From the NCBI RefSeq assembly GCF_000935125.1, contig NZ_JRKI01000008.1, positions 248,001 to 312,000 of the forward strand: 64,000 nucleotides of DNA, read 5' to 3'. The DNA comes from Streptomyces natalensis ATCC 27448 (GTDB lineage: Bacteria > Actinomycetota > Actinomycetes > Streptomycetales > Streptomycetaceae). Numbering within the stretch: the stretch's first letter is position 1; every line of letters begins with the position of its first letter. This document shows positions 27,028 to 37,354 of the stretch, one piece after another. The notes beneath the pieces are model-generated. The model did no database searches. It saw only the letters and a list, made by a program, of their open reading frames with translations, and was not told where the DNA came from. A program made the position numbers and the translations under genes.

Positions 27028-28437
27028 TCACGCCCCCGTAGCCCCCTTCCGCAGTTCGTCCTCCAGGTCTTCCAGAGCCAGTCCCTTCGTCTCCGGCGCA
27101 TACCGCTTGCAGAAGAGCAGGGACAGCACGCACGCCACCCCGAAGAGCCAGAACGTGGTGCCGGCCCCGACCGCGTCCAGCAGCACCGGAAAGGTCAGCG
27201 CGACCGTGAAATTGATCAGCCACATCATGAACACCGCTGTTCCCATGGCCAGTCCGCGGACCGCGAGCGGGAACATCTCGGCGAGCAGCAGCCAGACGCC
27301 GGTGTTCAACGTGGCCTGCATAAAGGCCATGTAGAGGACCATCAGCCCCAGGACGAGAAGGCTGACGGCGGGGGAGTGCGGAAGCCGGAATGCGGCGCCC
27401 AGCAGTGCGAGGGAGAACGCCATTCCGGCCAGGCCCGTGATCAGCATCGGGCGGCGGCCCACCCGGTCGATCAGTGACATTCCGACGGCGGTGGCGAGGA
27501 CGGAGATGACGCCGACGGCAATGGTGGCGGTGATCGCGGCATTGGTGCCCAGCCCCGTCGCGGCGAGAATCTTGGGCGCGAAATAGATGACGGCATTGAC
27601 GCCGGTGATCTGCTGGACGATCGCCAGTCCGACGCCCACCAGGAGCAGCCGCCGGATCCACGGGGTGCGCAGTTCCTGCCAGGCGCCGCGCCGGGCGGTG
27701 GCCTCCAGGCCGCGGGCGTGGTCGATCCGGGCCAGTTCGCCGGCGACCTCCTCGGCCGGGAGCGTACGGGCCAGCACCGCGCCCGCCTCGTCCCGGCGTC
27801 CCTTGCTGATGTACCAGCGCGGTGTGTCCGGCAGGAAGAACAGCCCGGTGAACAGCGCCACCGCGGGCAGCGCCGCCAGGCCCAGCATCCAGCGCCAGGC
27901 CGCCCAGTGGGCGAGCACGGCGTTGATGAGGTAGGCGAGCAGCTGACCGCTGACGATCATCAGCGAGTTGAAGGAGACCAGCCGGCCGCGGATGTGCGGC
28001 GGCGCGATCTCCGACAGATACAGCGGGGTGATGACCGAGGCGCTGCCCACGGCGAGGCCCAGGACGAACCGGGCCACGGCCATGAACGGGACGGTGGGCG
28101 CGAGCGCCACGGCCAGCGCGCCGCCGATGAACACCGCGCCCGCCCACAGCAGGGAGGTGCGCCGCCCGAGCGCATCGGACATCCGCCCGCCGGCCAGCGA
28201 GCCGAAGGCGGCGCCGATCAGCAGGGCGCTGGTGATGACGCCCTCGCCCAGGGAGCCGAGGCCGAAGTGCCGCTCCATGAAGGGCAGAGCGCCGGAGACG
28301 ACTCCGGTGTCGTAACCGAACAGGGCGCCGCCGAGGGCGGCTATGGCAGCGATGCCGACGAGGAAACGCTGGGTGCGACGGGCCGGGGCGCTCCGGCGTG
28401 GCCCGTCGGACGCCAGCTGGCGGGTGGGGGCCGTCAT
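27028..28437 (-). CDS. Major facilitator sugar/inositol proton symporter
   Basis: 469 residues with twelve predicted membrane helices. Sugar-porter signatures: YDTGVVSGALPF in helix 1, GRRTSLL after helix 2, PETKG at the C-terminus, and the central QQITGVNAVIYF substrate motif. ATG 28437 lies two bases past the stop of the dehydrogenase gene. The long open frame running upstream into that gene is a shadow. Third gene of the minus-strand iol operon, so myo-inositol is the likely substrate (IolT-like). Confidence 0.88.
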   Translation of the reverse strand: MTAPTRQLASDGPRRSAPARRTQRFLVGIAAIAALGGALFGYDTGVVSGALPFMERHFGLGSLGEGVITSALLIGAAFGSLAGGRMSDALGRRTSLLWAGAVFIGGALAVALAPTVPFMAVARFVLGLAVGSASVITPLYLSEIAPPHIRGRLVSFNSLMIVSGQLLAYLINAVLAHWAAWRWMLGLAALPAVALFTGLFFLPDTPRWYISKGRRDEAGAVLARTLPAEEVAGELARIDHARGLEATARRGAWQELRTPWIRRLLLVGVGLAIVQQITGVNAVIYFAPKILAATGLGTNAAITATIAVGVISVLATAVGMSLIDRVGRRPMLITGLAGMAFSLALLGAAFRLPHSPAVSLLVLGLMVLYMAFMQATLNTGVWLLLAEMFPLAVRGLAMGTAVFMMWLINFTVALTFPVLLDAVGAGTTFWLFGVACVLSLLFCKRYAPETKGLALEDLEDELRKGATGA

Positions 28438-28439
28438 CG

Positions 28440-29459
28440 TCAGCGGTACAGCGCGGGACGCTCGATCAGTTCCACGGCGACCCGTTCGCCGGACTCCTGG
28501 GCGCGCACGCCCGCCGCGCACACCGCGGCCGCCGCATAGCCGTCCCAGCAGCCGGGGCCCTCGACCTCGCCGCGCCGGGTGGCGTTGACCCAGTGCTGCA
28601 CCTGCCGGTCGTACGCCTCCTCGAAGCGCTCGACGAAACCGGGGGTGATGGCGCCGCCCCAGTGGCCGGCGGTATTGACGAAGACCCCGTGGTCGTCGCC
28701 GATCCGGGCGGTCCCGCCCTCGCAGACCGCCTCGCAGACGACCTGGTAGCCGAAGCCGCAGGTGACGAAGAGTTCGGTGTCCACGAGCCGGCCGGCCGCG
28801 GTCTCGAAGAGGATCAGCTGCGGGTCGCTCAGCCCTTCCGCCGCGTTGCCGCTGGGGGCCGGGCGCAGCACCCGTACGGCGGTGATCTCGTCGTCCAGCA
28901 GCCAGCGGGTGACGTCGATCTCGTGCACCGCGGAGTCGTGGACCGTCATGGCGTCGGTGAAGCCGGGCGGGGTGTCGGCGTTGCGGTGCTTGTTGTGCAG
29001 CATCAGCGGCCGGCCGTATGTGCCCCGGTCCAAAAGGGCCTTGAGTTTCCGGTAGCCGGCGTCGTAGCGGCGCATGAAGCCCACCTGGACGCGGCGGTGG
29101 CCCAGCTTCTGCTCGGCCTCCATGACGCGCAGCGCGGACGCCGGATCGGGGGTGAGCGGCTTTTCGCACAGCACGGGCAGATCGTGGTCGAAGGCGGTGA
29201 GCAGTGCGGCCTCGTGGGCGGGCCCGGGGGAGGCGATGAGGACGGCGTCCACGGCCGGGTCGGCCATCGCGGCGGCCGGGTCCGTATAGGGCACGGCGCC
29301 TTCGATGCCGTCGGCGACGCTTTTGACGCGGGCCTCGTCGATGTCCACGACGGCGGCCACCCGGGCGCCGCTGATCACCTCGTCGATACGGCGTACGTGG
29401 TCGGCGCCCATCCGGCCGGTGCCGATGACGGCCACGCCCAGCGTTCCCTGCGAAGTCAT
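28440..29459 (-). CDS. iolG: myo-Inositol 2-dehydrogenase-like oxidoreductase (Gfo/Idh/MocA)
   Basis: 339 residues. Rossmann motif [14 protein letters not shown], catalytic CEKPLTPDP (about residue 92-100) and [13 protein letters not shown], with [13 protein letters not shown] carrying the Asp/His pair of inositol dehydrogenases. Oxidises myo-inositol to 2-keto-myo-inositol with NAD. Start at ATG 29459, with GAGG seven bases upstream, rather than TTG 29471. Second gene of the minus-strand operon, between an IolE-like protein and the transporter. Confidence 0.87.
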   Translation of the reverse strand: MTSQGTLGVAVIGTGRMGADHVRRIDEVISGARVAAVVDIDEARVKSVADGIEGAVPYTDPAAAMADPAVDAVLIASPGPAHEAALLTAFDHDLPVLCEKPLTPDPASALRVMEAEQKLGHRRVQVGFMRRYDAGYRKLKALLDRGTYGRPLMLHNKHRNADTPPGFTDAMTVHDSAVHEIDVTRWLLDDEITAVRVLRPAPSGNAAEGLSDPQLILFETAAGRLVDTELFVTCGFGYQVVCEAVCEGGTARIGDDHGVFVNTAGHWGGAITPGFVERFEEAYDRQVQHWVNATRRGEVEGPGCWDGYAAAAVCAAGVRAQESGERVAVELIERPALYR

Positions 29460-29519
29460 GTCGTCCCTCAAGTCCTCGTGTGCGGCGGTTCGTTACGGGC
29501 TACGGATGCGGGCCCCGGC

Positions 29520-30440
29520 TCAGGCGCCGCAGGAGCGCAGAAAGCGCCGGGTGCGCTCGGCGATCGGGTACGGCTGGTCGGGCGGGCAGGGGTACATGTC
29601 CTGCTCGACGATGGCGAAGAGGTCGACGTCCAGTTCCTGGGCGGCCTCCAGGACGGGCGGCAGCGCCGGGACGCCGAGCGGCGGTTCGCACATCACGCCC
29701 TGCTTGACCGCCGGGCCGAAGGGCGTGCCCTTGGCGACGACGTCGGCGAGGATGTCCGGGTCGACCTGCTTGAGGTGCAGGTAGCCGATCCGCTCGCCGT
29801 AGGTGCGGATGAGCTTGACGCTGTCGCCGCCGCAGTAGGCGTAATGCCCGGTGTCCAGGCAGAGGTTGACCAGCCCGGAGTCGGTGCCGTCCAGGAGGCG
29901 GGCGACATGCTCCTCGGTGTCGATATGGGTGTCGGCGTGCGGGTGCACCACGATCTCCAGGCCGAATGCGTCCTGGACCCGCTTGCCCAGCCACTGCATA
30001 CCGGTGGTCAGGTGCTTCCAATGCTCCACGGTCAGCTCGCGCGGCTCCAGCTCCTTCGCGGTCTTGTCGTCGCGCCAGAAGGAGGGGATGACGACCAGGT
30101 GGCGGGCGTCCATGGCACGGGTGAGCGTGGCGACCTCGCTGACGTGGGCCCAGGTCTTCTCCCAGACGTCCGGGCCGTGGTGCATCGAGGTGAAGATCGT
30201 GCCGGCCGAGACCTTCAGGCTGCGGCGGGCGATCTCCTCGTGCAGGACGGCGGGGTCGGTGGGCAGATAGCCGTACGGGCCGAGCTCGATCCACTCGTAG
30301 CCGGCGTCGGCGACCTCGTCCAGGAAGCGCTGCCAGGGGACCTGCTGCTCGTCGTCGGGGAACCACACGCCCCAGGAGTCGGGGGCGGAACCGACGCGGA
30401 TGCGGTCCAGAACGGGCGAGGCGGCACGGGGTGCGGACAT
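29520..30440 (-). CDS. iolE: IolE-like inosose dehydratase / TIM-barrel epimerase
   Basis: 306 residues, xylose-isomerase-like TIM barrel. It opens with IRVGSAPDSWGVWFPDD, the inosose dehydratase/isomerase type, and carries metal-ligand motifs IELGPYGY, VVHPHADTHI, CLDTGHYAY and YLHLKQVD. Converts 2-keto-inositol to the trione substrate of IolD, or isomerises inososes. GAGAGGAG precedes ATG 30440. First gene of the minus-strand operon; its promoter is at 30517-30545. Confidence 0.82.
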   Translation of the reverse strand: MSAPRAASPVLDRIRVGSAPDSWGVWFPDDEQQVPWQRFLDEVADAGYEWIELGPYGYLPTDPAVLHEEIARRSLKVSAGTIFTSMHHGPDVWEKTWAHVSEVATLTRAMDARHLVVIPSFWRDDKTAKELEPRELTVEHWKHLTTGMQWLGKRVQDAFGLEIVVHPHADTHIDTEEHVARLLDGTDSGLVNLCLDTGHYAYCGGDSVKLIRTYGERIGYLHLKQVDPDILADVVAKGTPFGPAVKQGVMCEPPLGVPALPPVLEAAQELDVDLFAIVEQDMYPCPPDQPYPIAERTRRFLRSCGA

Positions 30441-30516
30441 GCTGCGGCTCTCCTCTCGCCGGTCGGCGGTGACCGGGAGGCGCTGGGGGCTGGTCGGGGG
30501 GTGGGTTGTGGGGCAC

Positions 30517-30545
30517 AGCCTCGCTGGCGCCCCGAGGAGTGTCAA
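30517..30545 (-). promoter_or_regulatory. Promoter of the iolE operon
   Basis: Read on the minus strand: TTGACA, 17 bases, GAGGCT. It lies 75 bp before iolE. Two TAAGGAC repeats adjoin its -35 side. Confidence 0.65.
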
Positions 30546-30560
30546 GACTTCGTCCTGACA

Positions 30561-30655
30561 TAAGGACTTAAGGACTTTGTCATGCGGGGCGGCGTTGCCG
30601 TCTCGACGTGGAGCCCGGTGCAAGGCATCCAAGGGTGACGTCAGAATGTAAGGAC
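30561..30655. promoter_or_regulatory. TAAGGAC repeats between the divergent iol promoters
   Basis: TAAGGAC at 30561-30567, 30569-30575 and 30649-30655. Each group abuts a -35 box, as expected for a shared regulator site. Confidence 0.5.
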
Positions 30656-30661
30656 AAACTA

Positions 30662-30690
30662 TTGACAGGGTCTGATCCACACCGTTAGAC
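30662..30690 (+). promoter_or_regulatory. Promoter of the iolC operon
   Basis: TTGACA, 17 bases, TTAGAC: a good housekeeping-type promoter, about 58 bp before iolC. Confidence 0.7.
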
Positions 30691-30747
30691 CTTTCCTCAG
30701 AGCCGAACCGCCCAACCCGCCGCGCCGGCCGACCCGAAGGGGCGCAT

Positions 30748-31740
30748 ATGACCGAGCCGTACGACCTGATCACGATGGGCCGCATCGGGGTCGACATCTA
30801 CCCGCTCCAGACCGGCGTGCCGCTGGCCCGGGTGGAGACCTTCGGGAAGTTCCTGGGCGGCTCCGCGGCCAACGTGGCCGTCGCCGCGGCCCGGCTCGGC
30901 CGCCGCAGCGCCGTCATCACGCGCACCGGATCCGACCCGTTCGGCGACTATCTCCACCAGGCGCTGCGGGACTTCGGCGTGGACGACCGGTGGGTGAGCC
31001 CGGTGGCGGACCTCCCGACGCCGGTCACCTTCTGCGAGATCTTCCCGCCGGACGACTTCCCGCTCTACTTCTACCGCCGCCCCAAGGCCCCCGACCTGGT
31101 CATGCATCCCGGGGAACTGGACCTGGACGCCATCGCGGCGGCCCGGATCTTCTGGATCACCGGCACCGGGCTGTGCGAGGAACCCAGCCGCGGCACCACC
31201 CTCGCCGCCCTGGAGGCCCGCGCCCGGTCGGGCATCACCGTCTTCGACCTCGACTGGCGGCCGATGTTCTGGGGCGGCGAGGGCGGCGCCTCCGGGGACG
31301 GCGGGGCGCGCGGCGCCGAGGCGCGGGCCGCCGCCCGCCCGTTCTACGAAGCGGCGCTGCGCCACGCCACCGTGGCGGTGGGCAATGTCGACGAGGCCGA
31401 GGTCGCCACCGGGCTGCGCGACCCCAAGTCCTGCGCGCAGGCGCTGCTGGACATGGGTGTGGAGCTTGCCGTCGTCAAACAGGGGCCCAGGGGAGTGCTG
31501 GCCGTCCACCGGGACGGCCGCAGCGCCGAGGTCCCGCCCACCCCGGTCGAGGTCGTCAACGGGCTCGGCGCCGGCGACTCCTTCGGCGGTGCCCTGTGCC
31601 ACGGGCTGCTGGCCGGCTGGGACCTGGAGCGCACGATGCGCTACGCCAACGCCGCCGGGGCCCTCGTCGCCACCCGGCTGGCGTGCTCCTCCGCGATGCC
31701 CACCGCCGAGGAGGTCGATGCCTTTCTCGCCGAGAGGTAG
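30748..31740 (+). CDS. iolC: 5-Dehydro-2-deoxygluconokinase
   Basis: 330 residues, PfkB/ribokinase fold. N-terminal YDLITMGRIGVDIYPLQTG is the IolC type; sugar-binding GGSAANVAVAAARLG follows. The anion hole and catalytic base are in VVNGLGAGDSFGGAL (about residue 268-282). Phosphorylates 5-dehydro-2-deoxygluconate in inositol breakdown. A ~20-residue Gly/Ala insert (about 176-195) is extra. First gene of the plus-strand operon. Confidence 0.9.
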   Translation: MTEPYDLITMGRIGVDIYPLQTGVPLARVETFGKFLGGSAANVAVAAARLGRRSAVITRTGSDPFGDYLHQALRDFGVDDRWVSPVADLPTPVTFCEIFPPDDFPLYFYRRPKAPDLVMHPGELDLDAIAAARIFWITGTGLCEEPSRGTTLAALEARARSGITVFDLDWRPMFWGGEGGASGDGGARGAEARAAARPFYEAALRHATVAVGNVDEAEVATGLRDPKSCAQALLDMGVELAVVKQGPRGVLAVHRDGRSAEVPPTPVEVVNGLGAGDSFGGALCHGLLAGWDLERTMRYANAAGALVATRLACSSAMPTAEEVDAFLAER

Positions 31741-31867
31741 CCCCACGGCCACGGGGTGACAGCCCCAAGGCCGCTCAGCCCGGTGGCGGCCGACGCCCCG
31801 GGGCCACCCCACGGCCGTGCCCGCCCCGGCCGCCCCACCCCTGTACGTGAAGAAGGTGAGTTGAGCC

Positions 31868-32755
31868 TTGACCCCTCGGATCAGCGACCTCCCGGCGCTC
31901 CGGGCCCGGCACCCCGAAGCCGTCGCGGAGGCCGCCGCCCGCCGCACCCGCCGCCCCCTGCTCGGCGAGCGCGGCCGGCTGATGATCGTCGCCGCCGATC
32001 ACCCCGCCCGCGGCGCGCTCGCCGTCGGCGACCGGCAGCTGGCCATGGCCAACCGCCTCGACCTGCTCGAACGCCTGGTCCTCGCGCTCTCGCGGCCCGG
32101 CGTGGACGGCGTCCTCGCCACCGCCGACATCCTGGAGGACCTGCTCCTCCTCGGCGCCCTCGACGGCAAGGTCGTCATGGGATCGATGAACCGCGGCGGC
32201 CTCGCGGGCGCCTCCTTCGAGATGGACGACCGCTTCACCGGCCACCGCCCCGAGGACCTCGCCCGGCTCCGCTTCGACGCCGGCAAACTGCTGCTGCGCA
32301 TCGACTTCGGCGACCCCGGCTCGCTGACCACCCTGGAGTCCACCGCCCGCACCATCGACGCGATGGCCGCCCTCGGGCTGCCCACCTTCGTCGAACCGTT
32401 CGTCTCCCGCCGGATCGACGGCGCGGTCCGCAACGACCTGAGCGCCGAGGCGGTCACCAGATCCGTGGCCATCGCCTCCGGCCTGGGCGGCACCTCCGCC
32501 TACACCTGGCTCAAACTCCCGGTCACCGACGACCCCGACGCGATGGCCCGGGTCTGCGAGACCTCCACGCTGCCCACCGTCCTGCTGGGCGGCGACATCG
32601 GGCGCACCGTCGAGGACCAGGAGGCCGCGTACGAGAAATGGCGCAAGGCGCTGCGGCTGCCGACCGTGCACGGGCTGGTCGTGGGCCGCTCGCTGCTCTA
32701 TCCCGCCGACGGGGACGTGGCGGCGGCCGTCGACACCGCCGTCGGCCTTCTGTGA
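31868..32755 (+). CDS. Cgl0159-type (beta/alpha)8 protein, probable aldolase of inositol breakdown
   Basis: 295 residues. The start is TTG 31868: an in-frame stop lies two codons upstream, so nothing longer is possible, and AAGGTGAG gives a ribosome site. The sequence resembles the class I aldolase-like Cgl0159 family found in corynebacterial iol clusters (MIVAADHPARGAL, GLGGTSAYTWLKLPV, TVLLGGDIGRT). The lysine in TWLKLPV is the candidate Schiff-base residue. Between iolC and iolB, it probably splits the IolC product to dihydroxyacetone phosphate and malonic semialdehyde, the job of IolJ elsewhere. Function is inferred from position. Confidence 0.75.
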   Translation: MTPRISDLPALRARHPEAVAEAAARRTRRPLLGERGRLMIVAADHPARGALAVGDRQLAMANRLDLLERLVLALSRPGVDGVLATADILEDLLLLGALDGKVVMGSMNRGGLAGASFEMDDRFTGHRPEDLARLRFDAGKLLLRIDFGDPGSLTTLESTARTIDAMAALGLPTFVEPFVSRRIDGAVRNDLSAEAVTRSVAIASGLGGTSAYTWLKLPVTDDPDAMARVCETSTLPTVLLGGDIGRTVEDQEAAYEKWRKALRLPTVHGLVVGRSLLYPADGDVAAAVDTAVGLL

Positions 32756-32791
32756 CCCCCGAATCCGCCGGAATCCGCCGGACTTCACTGA

Positions 32792-32814
32792 CTGTCAGTG
32801 GTGGGTAGGAGACT
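32792..32814 (+). promoter_or_regulatory. Possible internal promoter before iolB
   Basis: CTGTCAGTG, eight bases, GAGACT, seven bases, ATG 32822. This has the spacing of the damage-type promoter class, with one mismatch in each box. Confidence 0.3.
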
Positions 32815-32821
32815 TGGAGTT

Positions 32822-33724
32822 ATGAGCGCTGAGAACATGGAATTCCACGTCAAGGCGGGGCAGGCGGCCGACGGTCCCTACGCCCTGGACATCGACCCCG
32901 AGCGGGCCGGCTGGGGGCATTCCTCCCTCCGCGTCCTGGATCTGCCGCCCGGCGGCCACCATTCCTTCGCCACCGGGGACAGCGAATGGATCGTGCTGCC
33001 GCTGTCCGGCGGCTGCACGGTGCTGACCGACGACGGCGAGATCTTCGAACTGACCGGCCGGGAGAGCGTGTTCAGCGGGGTGACGGACTTCGCCTACGTC
33101 CCGCGCGACGCCCATGTCCAGATCGCCGCCGGCGCCGGCGGGCGGTTCGCGCTCACCGGCGCCCGCTGCACACGACGCCTCCCGGCCCGTTACGGACCCG
33201 CCTCCGCCGTCCCCGTGGAGCTGCGCGGCACGGGCACCTGCTCCCGCCAGGTCAACAACTTCGCCGCCGCGGACGTCTTCGAGGCCGACAAGCTGATCGC
33301 CGTGGAGGTGCTCACCCCCGGCGGCAACTGGTCGTCCTACCCGCCGCACAAGCACGACGAGTGCCGCCCGGGGGAGGAGTCCGAGCTGGAGGAGATCTAC
33401 TACTTCGAGATCGCGGCCGCGCACGGCACGGCAGGCGTCGGCTATCAGCGCGTCACCCCGTCCGGCCGCGGCCGCGGTACGGAGGTGCTCGCCGAGGTGC
33501 GCAGCGGCGACGCCGTGCTGATCCCGGACGGCTGGCACGGCCCGTCCATCGCCGCCCCCGGGCACGCCATGTACTACCTCAATGTGATGGCCGGGCCGGG
33601 CGACGAACGCGCATGGCTGATCTGCGACCACCCCGACCACGGCTGGATCCGCGACACCTGGCCCGAGCAGCCCGTCGACCCCCGCCTCCCCCTCTACGAA
33701 GCACCCGCAGGAGCCGCCCGATGA
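32822..33724 (+). CDS. iolB: 5-Deoxy-glucuronate isomerase
   Basis: 300 residues, double cupin. Metal-binding histidines and glutamates are in PPHKHDECRPGEESELEEIYYF and, late, PDGWHGPS. Isomerises 5-deoxy-glucuronate to 5-dehydro-2-deoxygluconate, the IolC substrate. Start ATG 32822, with AGGAG ten bases upstream; the 24-bp-longer frame is less likely. Its TGA overlaps the ATG of iolD. Confidence 0.9.
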   Translation: MSAENMEFHVKAGQAADGPYALDIDPERAGWGHSSLRVLDLPPGGHHSFATGDSEWIVLPLSGGCTVLTDDGEIFELTGRESVFSGVTDFAYVPRDAHVQIAAGAGGRFALTGARCTRRLPARYGPASAVPVELRGTGTCSRQVNNFAAADVFEADKLIAVEVLTPGGNWSSYPPHKHDECRPGEESELEEIYYFEIAAAHGTAGVGYQRVTPSGRGRGTEVLAEVRSGDAVLIPDGWHGPSIAAPGHAMYYLNVMAGPGDERAWLICDHPDHGWIRDTWPEQPVDPRLPLYEAPAGAAR

Positions 33725-35604
33725 ACGCCCCGACGACGCGCCGCCGCACGGTCGCCCAGGCCCTGGTGGAATTCCTCGCCCACCAGTACACCGAGCGCGA
33801 CGGCCGACAACACCGCCTGATCAACGCCTGCTGGGGCATCTTCGGCCACGGTAACGTCGCCGGAATCGGCCAGGCCCTCCTGGAGTCCGGCGAGGCCCTC
33901 CCCTACCTCCAGGGCCGCAACGAACAGGCCATGGTGCACGCCGCCGTCGGCTACGCCCGCCAGTGCGACCGGCTCTCCGCCCAGGCCGTCACCACCTCCA
34001 TCGGACCCGGCGCCACCAACCTCGTCACCGGCGCCGCGCTCGCCACCGTCAACCGCCTGCCCGTCCTGCTGCTGCCCGGCGACAGCTTCGCCACCCGCCT
34101 CGCCGACCCGGTCCTCCAGCAGCTCGAAGTCCCCTCCGCCGGCGATGTGTCGGTCAACGACGCGCTGCGCCCGGTGTCCCGGTACTTCGACCGCATCACC
34201 CGCCCCGAGGCGCTGATCCCCGCCGCCCTTCAGGCCATGCGGGTGCTCGCCGACCCGGTGGAGACCGGCGCGGTCACCCTCGCCCTGCCGCAGGACGTCC
34301 AGGCCGAGGCGTACGACTGGCCCGAGGAGTTCTTCGCCGACCGCATCTGGCGCATCACCCGGCCCGCGCCCGACCCCCGAGCCCTCGCCGATGCCGTACG
34401 GGCCATCCGCGGCGCCCGCCGCCCCCTGCTGATCGCGGGCGGCGGCGTCCACCACTCCGAGGCCGAGGACGCGCTGCGCGCCTTCGCCGACACCACCGGC
34501 ATCCCCGTCGCCTCCACCCAGGCCGGCAAGGGCTCGCTGCGCCACGACCACCCCGCCGACGTCGGCGGCATCGGCCACACCGGCACCGCCACCGCCGACG
34601 CCCTGGCCCGCGAGGCCGACCTGGTCATCGGCGTCGGCACCCGCTACACCGACTTCACCACCGCCTCCGCCACCCTCTTCGCCGACCCCCAGGTCCGCTT
34701 CCTCAACCTCAACATCGCCTCCTTCGACGCCCACAAGCTCGGCGCCGTCTCCCTGATCGCCGACGCCCGCGCCGGACTCGAAGCGCTCACCCGGGCGCTG
34801 TCCGGCCACCGCGTGGCGCAGGAGTACGAGGCGGCCTACGGCGTGGCCAAGGCGGAGTGGGAGCGCCGGGTGGACGCCGCCTACGCCGCCGCGGACGAGA
34901 CCGTACGGCCTTCCCAGACACAGGTCCTCGGCGCCTTGGACGCCCTCGTCGACGACACCGACATCGTGATCAACGCCGCCGGTTCCCTCCCCGGTGACCT
35001 GCACAAACTCTGGCGCGCCCGGTCCCGCAGGCAGTACCACCTCGAATACGGCTACTCCTGCATGGGCTATGAAATCCCCGCCGCCCTCGGCGTCCGCCTC
35101 GCCGCCCCCGACCGGCCGGTGTGGGCGCTGGTCGGCGACGGCACCTATCTGATGAACCCCACTGAGATCGTCACCGCGGTCCAGGAAGGCATCAACATCA
35201 CCCTCGTCCTCATCCAGAACCACGGATACGCCTCCATCGGCGGGCTCTCGGAGCAGACTGGAGGCGAGCGCTTCGGCACCGCCTACCGCTTCCGCGCCAA
35301 GGACGGCACCTACACCGGCGCGCCGCTGCCCGTGGATCTCGCCGCCAACGCCGCCTCGCTCGGCATGCACGTCCTGCGCGCCGCCACGGTCGGCGAACTG
35401 CGCGCGGCGCTCGCCGAGGCGCGTGGCGCGAACCGCCCCACATGTGTCTATGTCGAGACCGAAACGGCCGACACAGTGCCGGGCGCGCCCGAGGCCCAGG
35501 CCTGGTGGGATGTACCCGTTGCCGAGACCGCGACGCGTCCGGCGGCGGTCGCCGCCCGCGCAGCGTACGAACGCCAGGCCGCCGCCCGCCGTCGCCACCT
35601 GTGA
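33721..35604 (+). CDS. iolD: 3D-(3,5/4)-trihydroxycyclohexane-1,2-dione hydrolase
   Basis: 627 residues, thiamine-diphosphate enzyme of the acetolactate-synthase superfamily. The catalytic Glu is in LQGRNEQAMVHAA; the TPP/Mg motif is VGDGTYLMNPTEIV, then ITLVLIQNHGY. Opens the ring of the trione to 5-deoxy-glucuronate. ATG 33721 overlaps the iolB stop; the longer upstream frame inside iolB is a shadow. Length fits IolD, which is longer than most relatives. Confidence 0.92.
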   Translation: MNAPTTRRRTVAQALVEFLAHQYTERDGRQHRLINACWGIFGHGNVAGIGQALLESGEALPYLQGRNEQAMVHAAVGYARQCDRLSAQAVTTSIGPGATNLVTGAALATVNRLPVLLLPGDSFATRLADPVLQQLEVPSAGDVSVNDALRPVSRYFDRITRPEALIPAALQAMRVLADPVETGAVTLALPQDVQAEAYDWPEEFFADRIWRITRPAPDPRALADAVRAIRGARRPLLIAGGGVHHSEAEDALRAFADTTGIPVASTQAGKGSLRHDHPADVGGIGHTGTATADALAREADLVIGVGTRYTDFTTASATLFADPQVRFLNLNIASFDAHKLGAVSLIADARAGLEALTRALSGHRVAQEYEAAYGVAKAEWERRVDAAYAAADETVRPSQTQVLGALDALVDDTDIVINAAGSLPGDLHKLWRARSRRQYHLEYGYSCMGYEIPAALGVRLAAPDRPVWALVGDGTYLMNPTEIVTAVQEGINITLVLIQNHGYASIGGLSEQTGGERFGTAYRFRAKDGTYTGAPLPVDLAANAASLGMHVLRAATVGELRAALAEARGANRPTCVYVETETADTVPGAPEAQAWWDVPVAETATRPAAVAARAAYERQAAARRRHL

Positions 35605-35639
35605 CAACCGCTCGCTTCACCGTACGAAAGGCCCCGAGA

Positions 35640-37133
<1,494 letters not shown>

Positions 37134-37354
37134 CACCCCGCGGGCTCCGTCCGGCCCGCCCCGGACCCCCTGCCGGCCCTCGCCGGAAGGGGGTCCGCCC
37201 CCTTTCCCTGCCCCGTGCAGCTCCGGTGGGAGACCGAGGATGGCCGGATTGCTACCGTGCTCCGTTGGCAGAACACCGACATGCCGGCGTGTTCACGCGC
37301 CGACGAGCACCGCACCGGCACGGCGGCGGAGCACCGAGACCTCCAGGGGGACCT

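Noticed and set aside
28398..30563. 721-codon plus-strand open frame across the minus-strand iol operon
   Set aside because: Shadow of iolG and iolE; no recognisable motif and the typical antisense composition.
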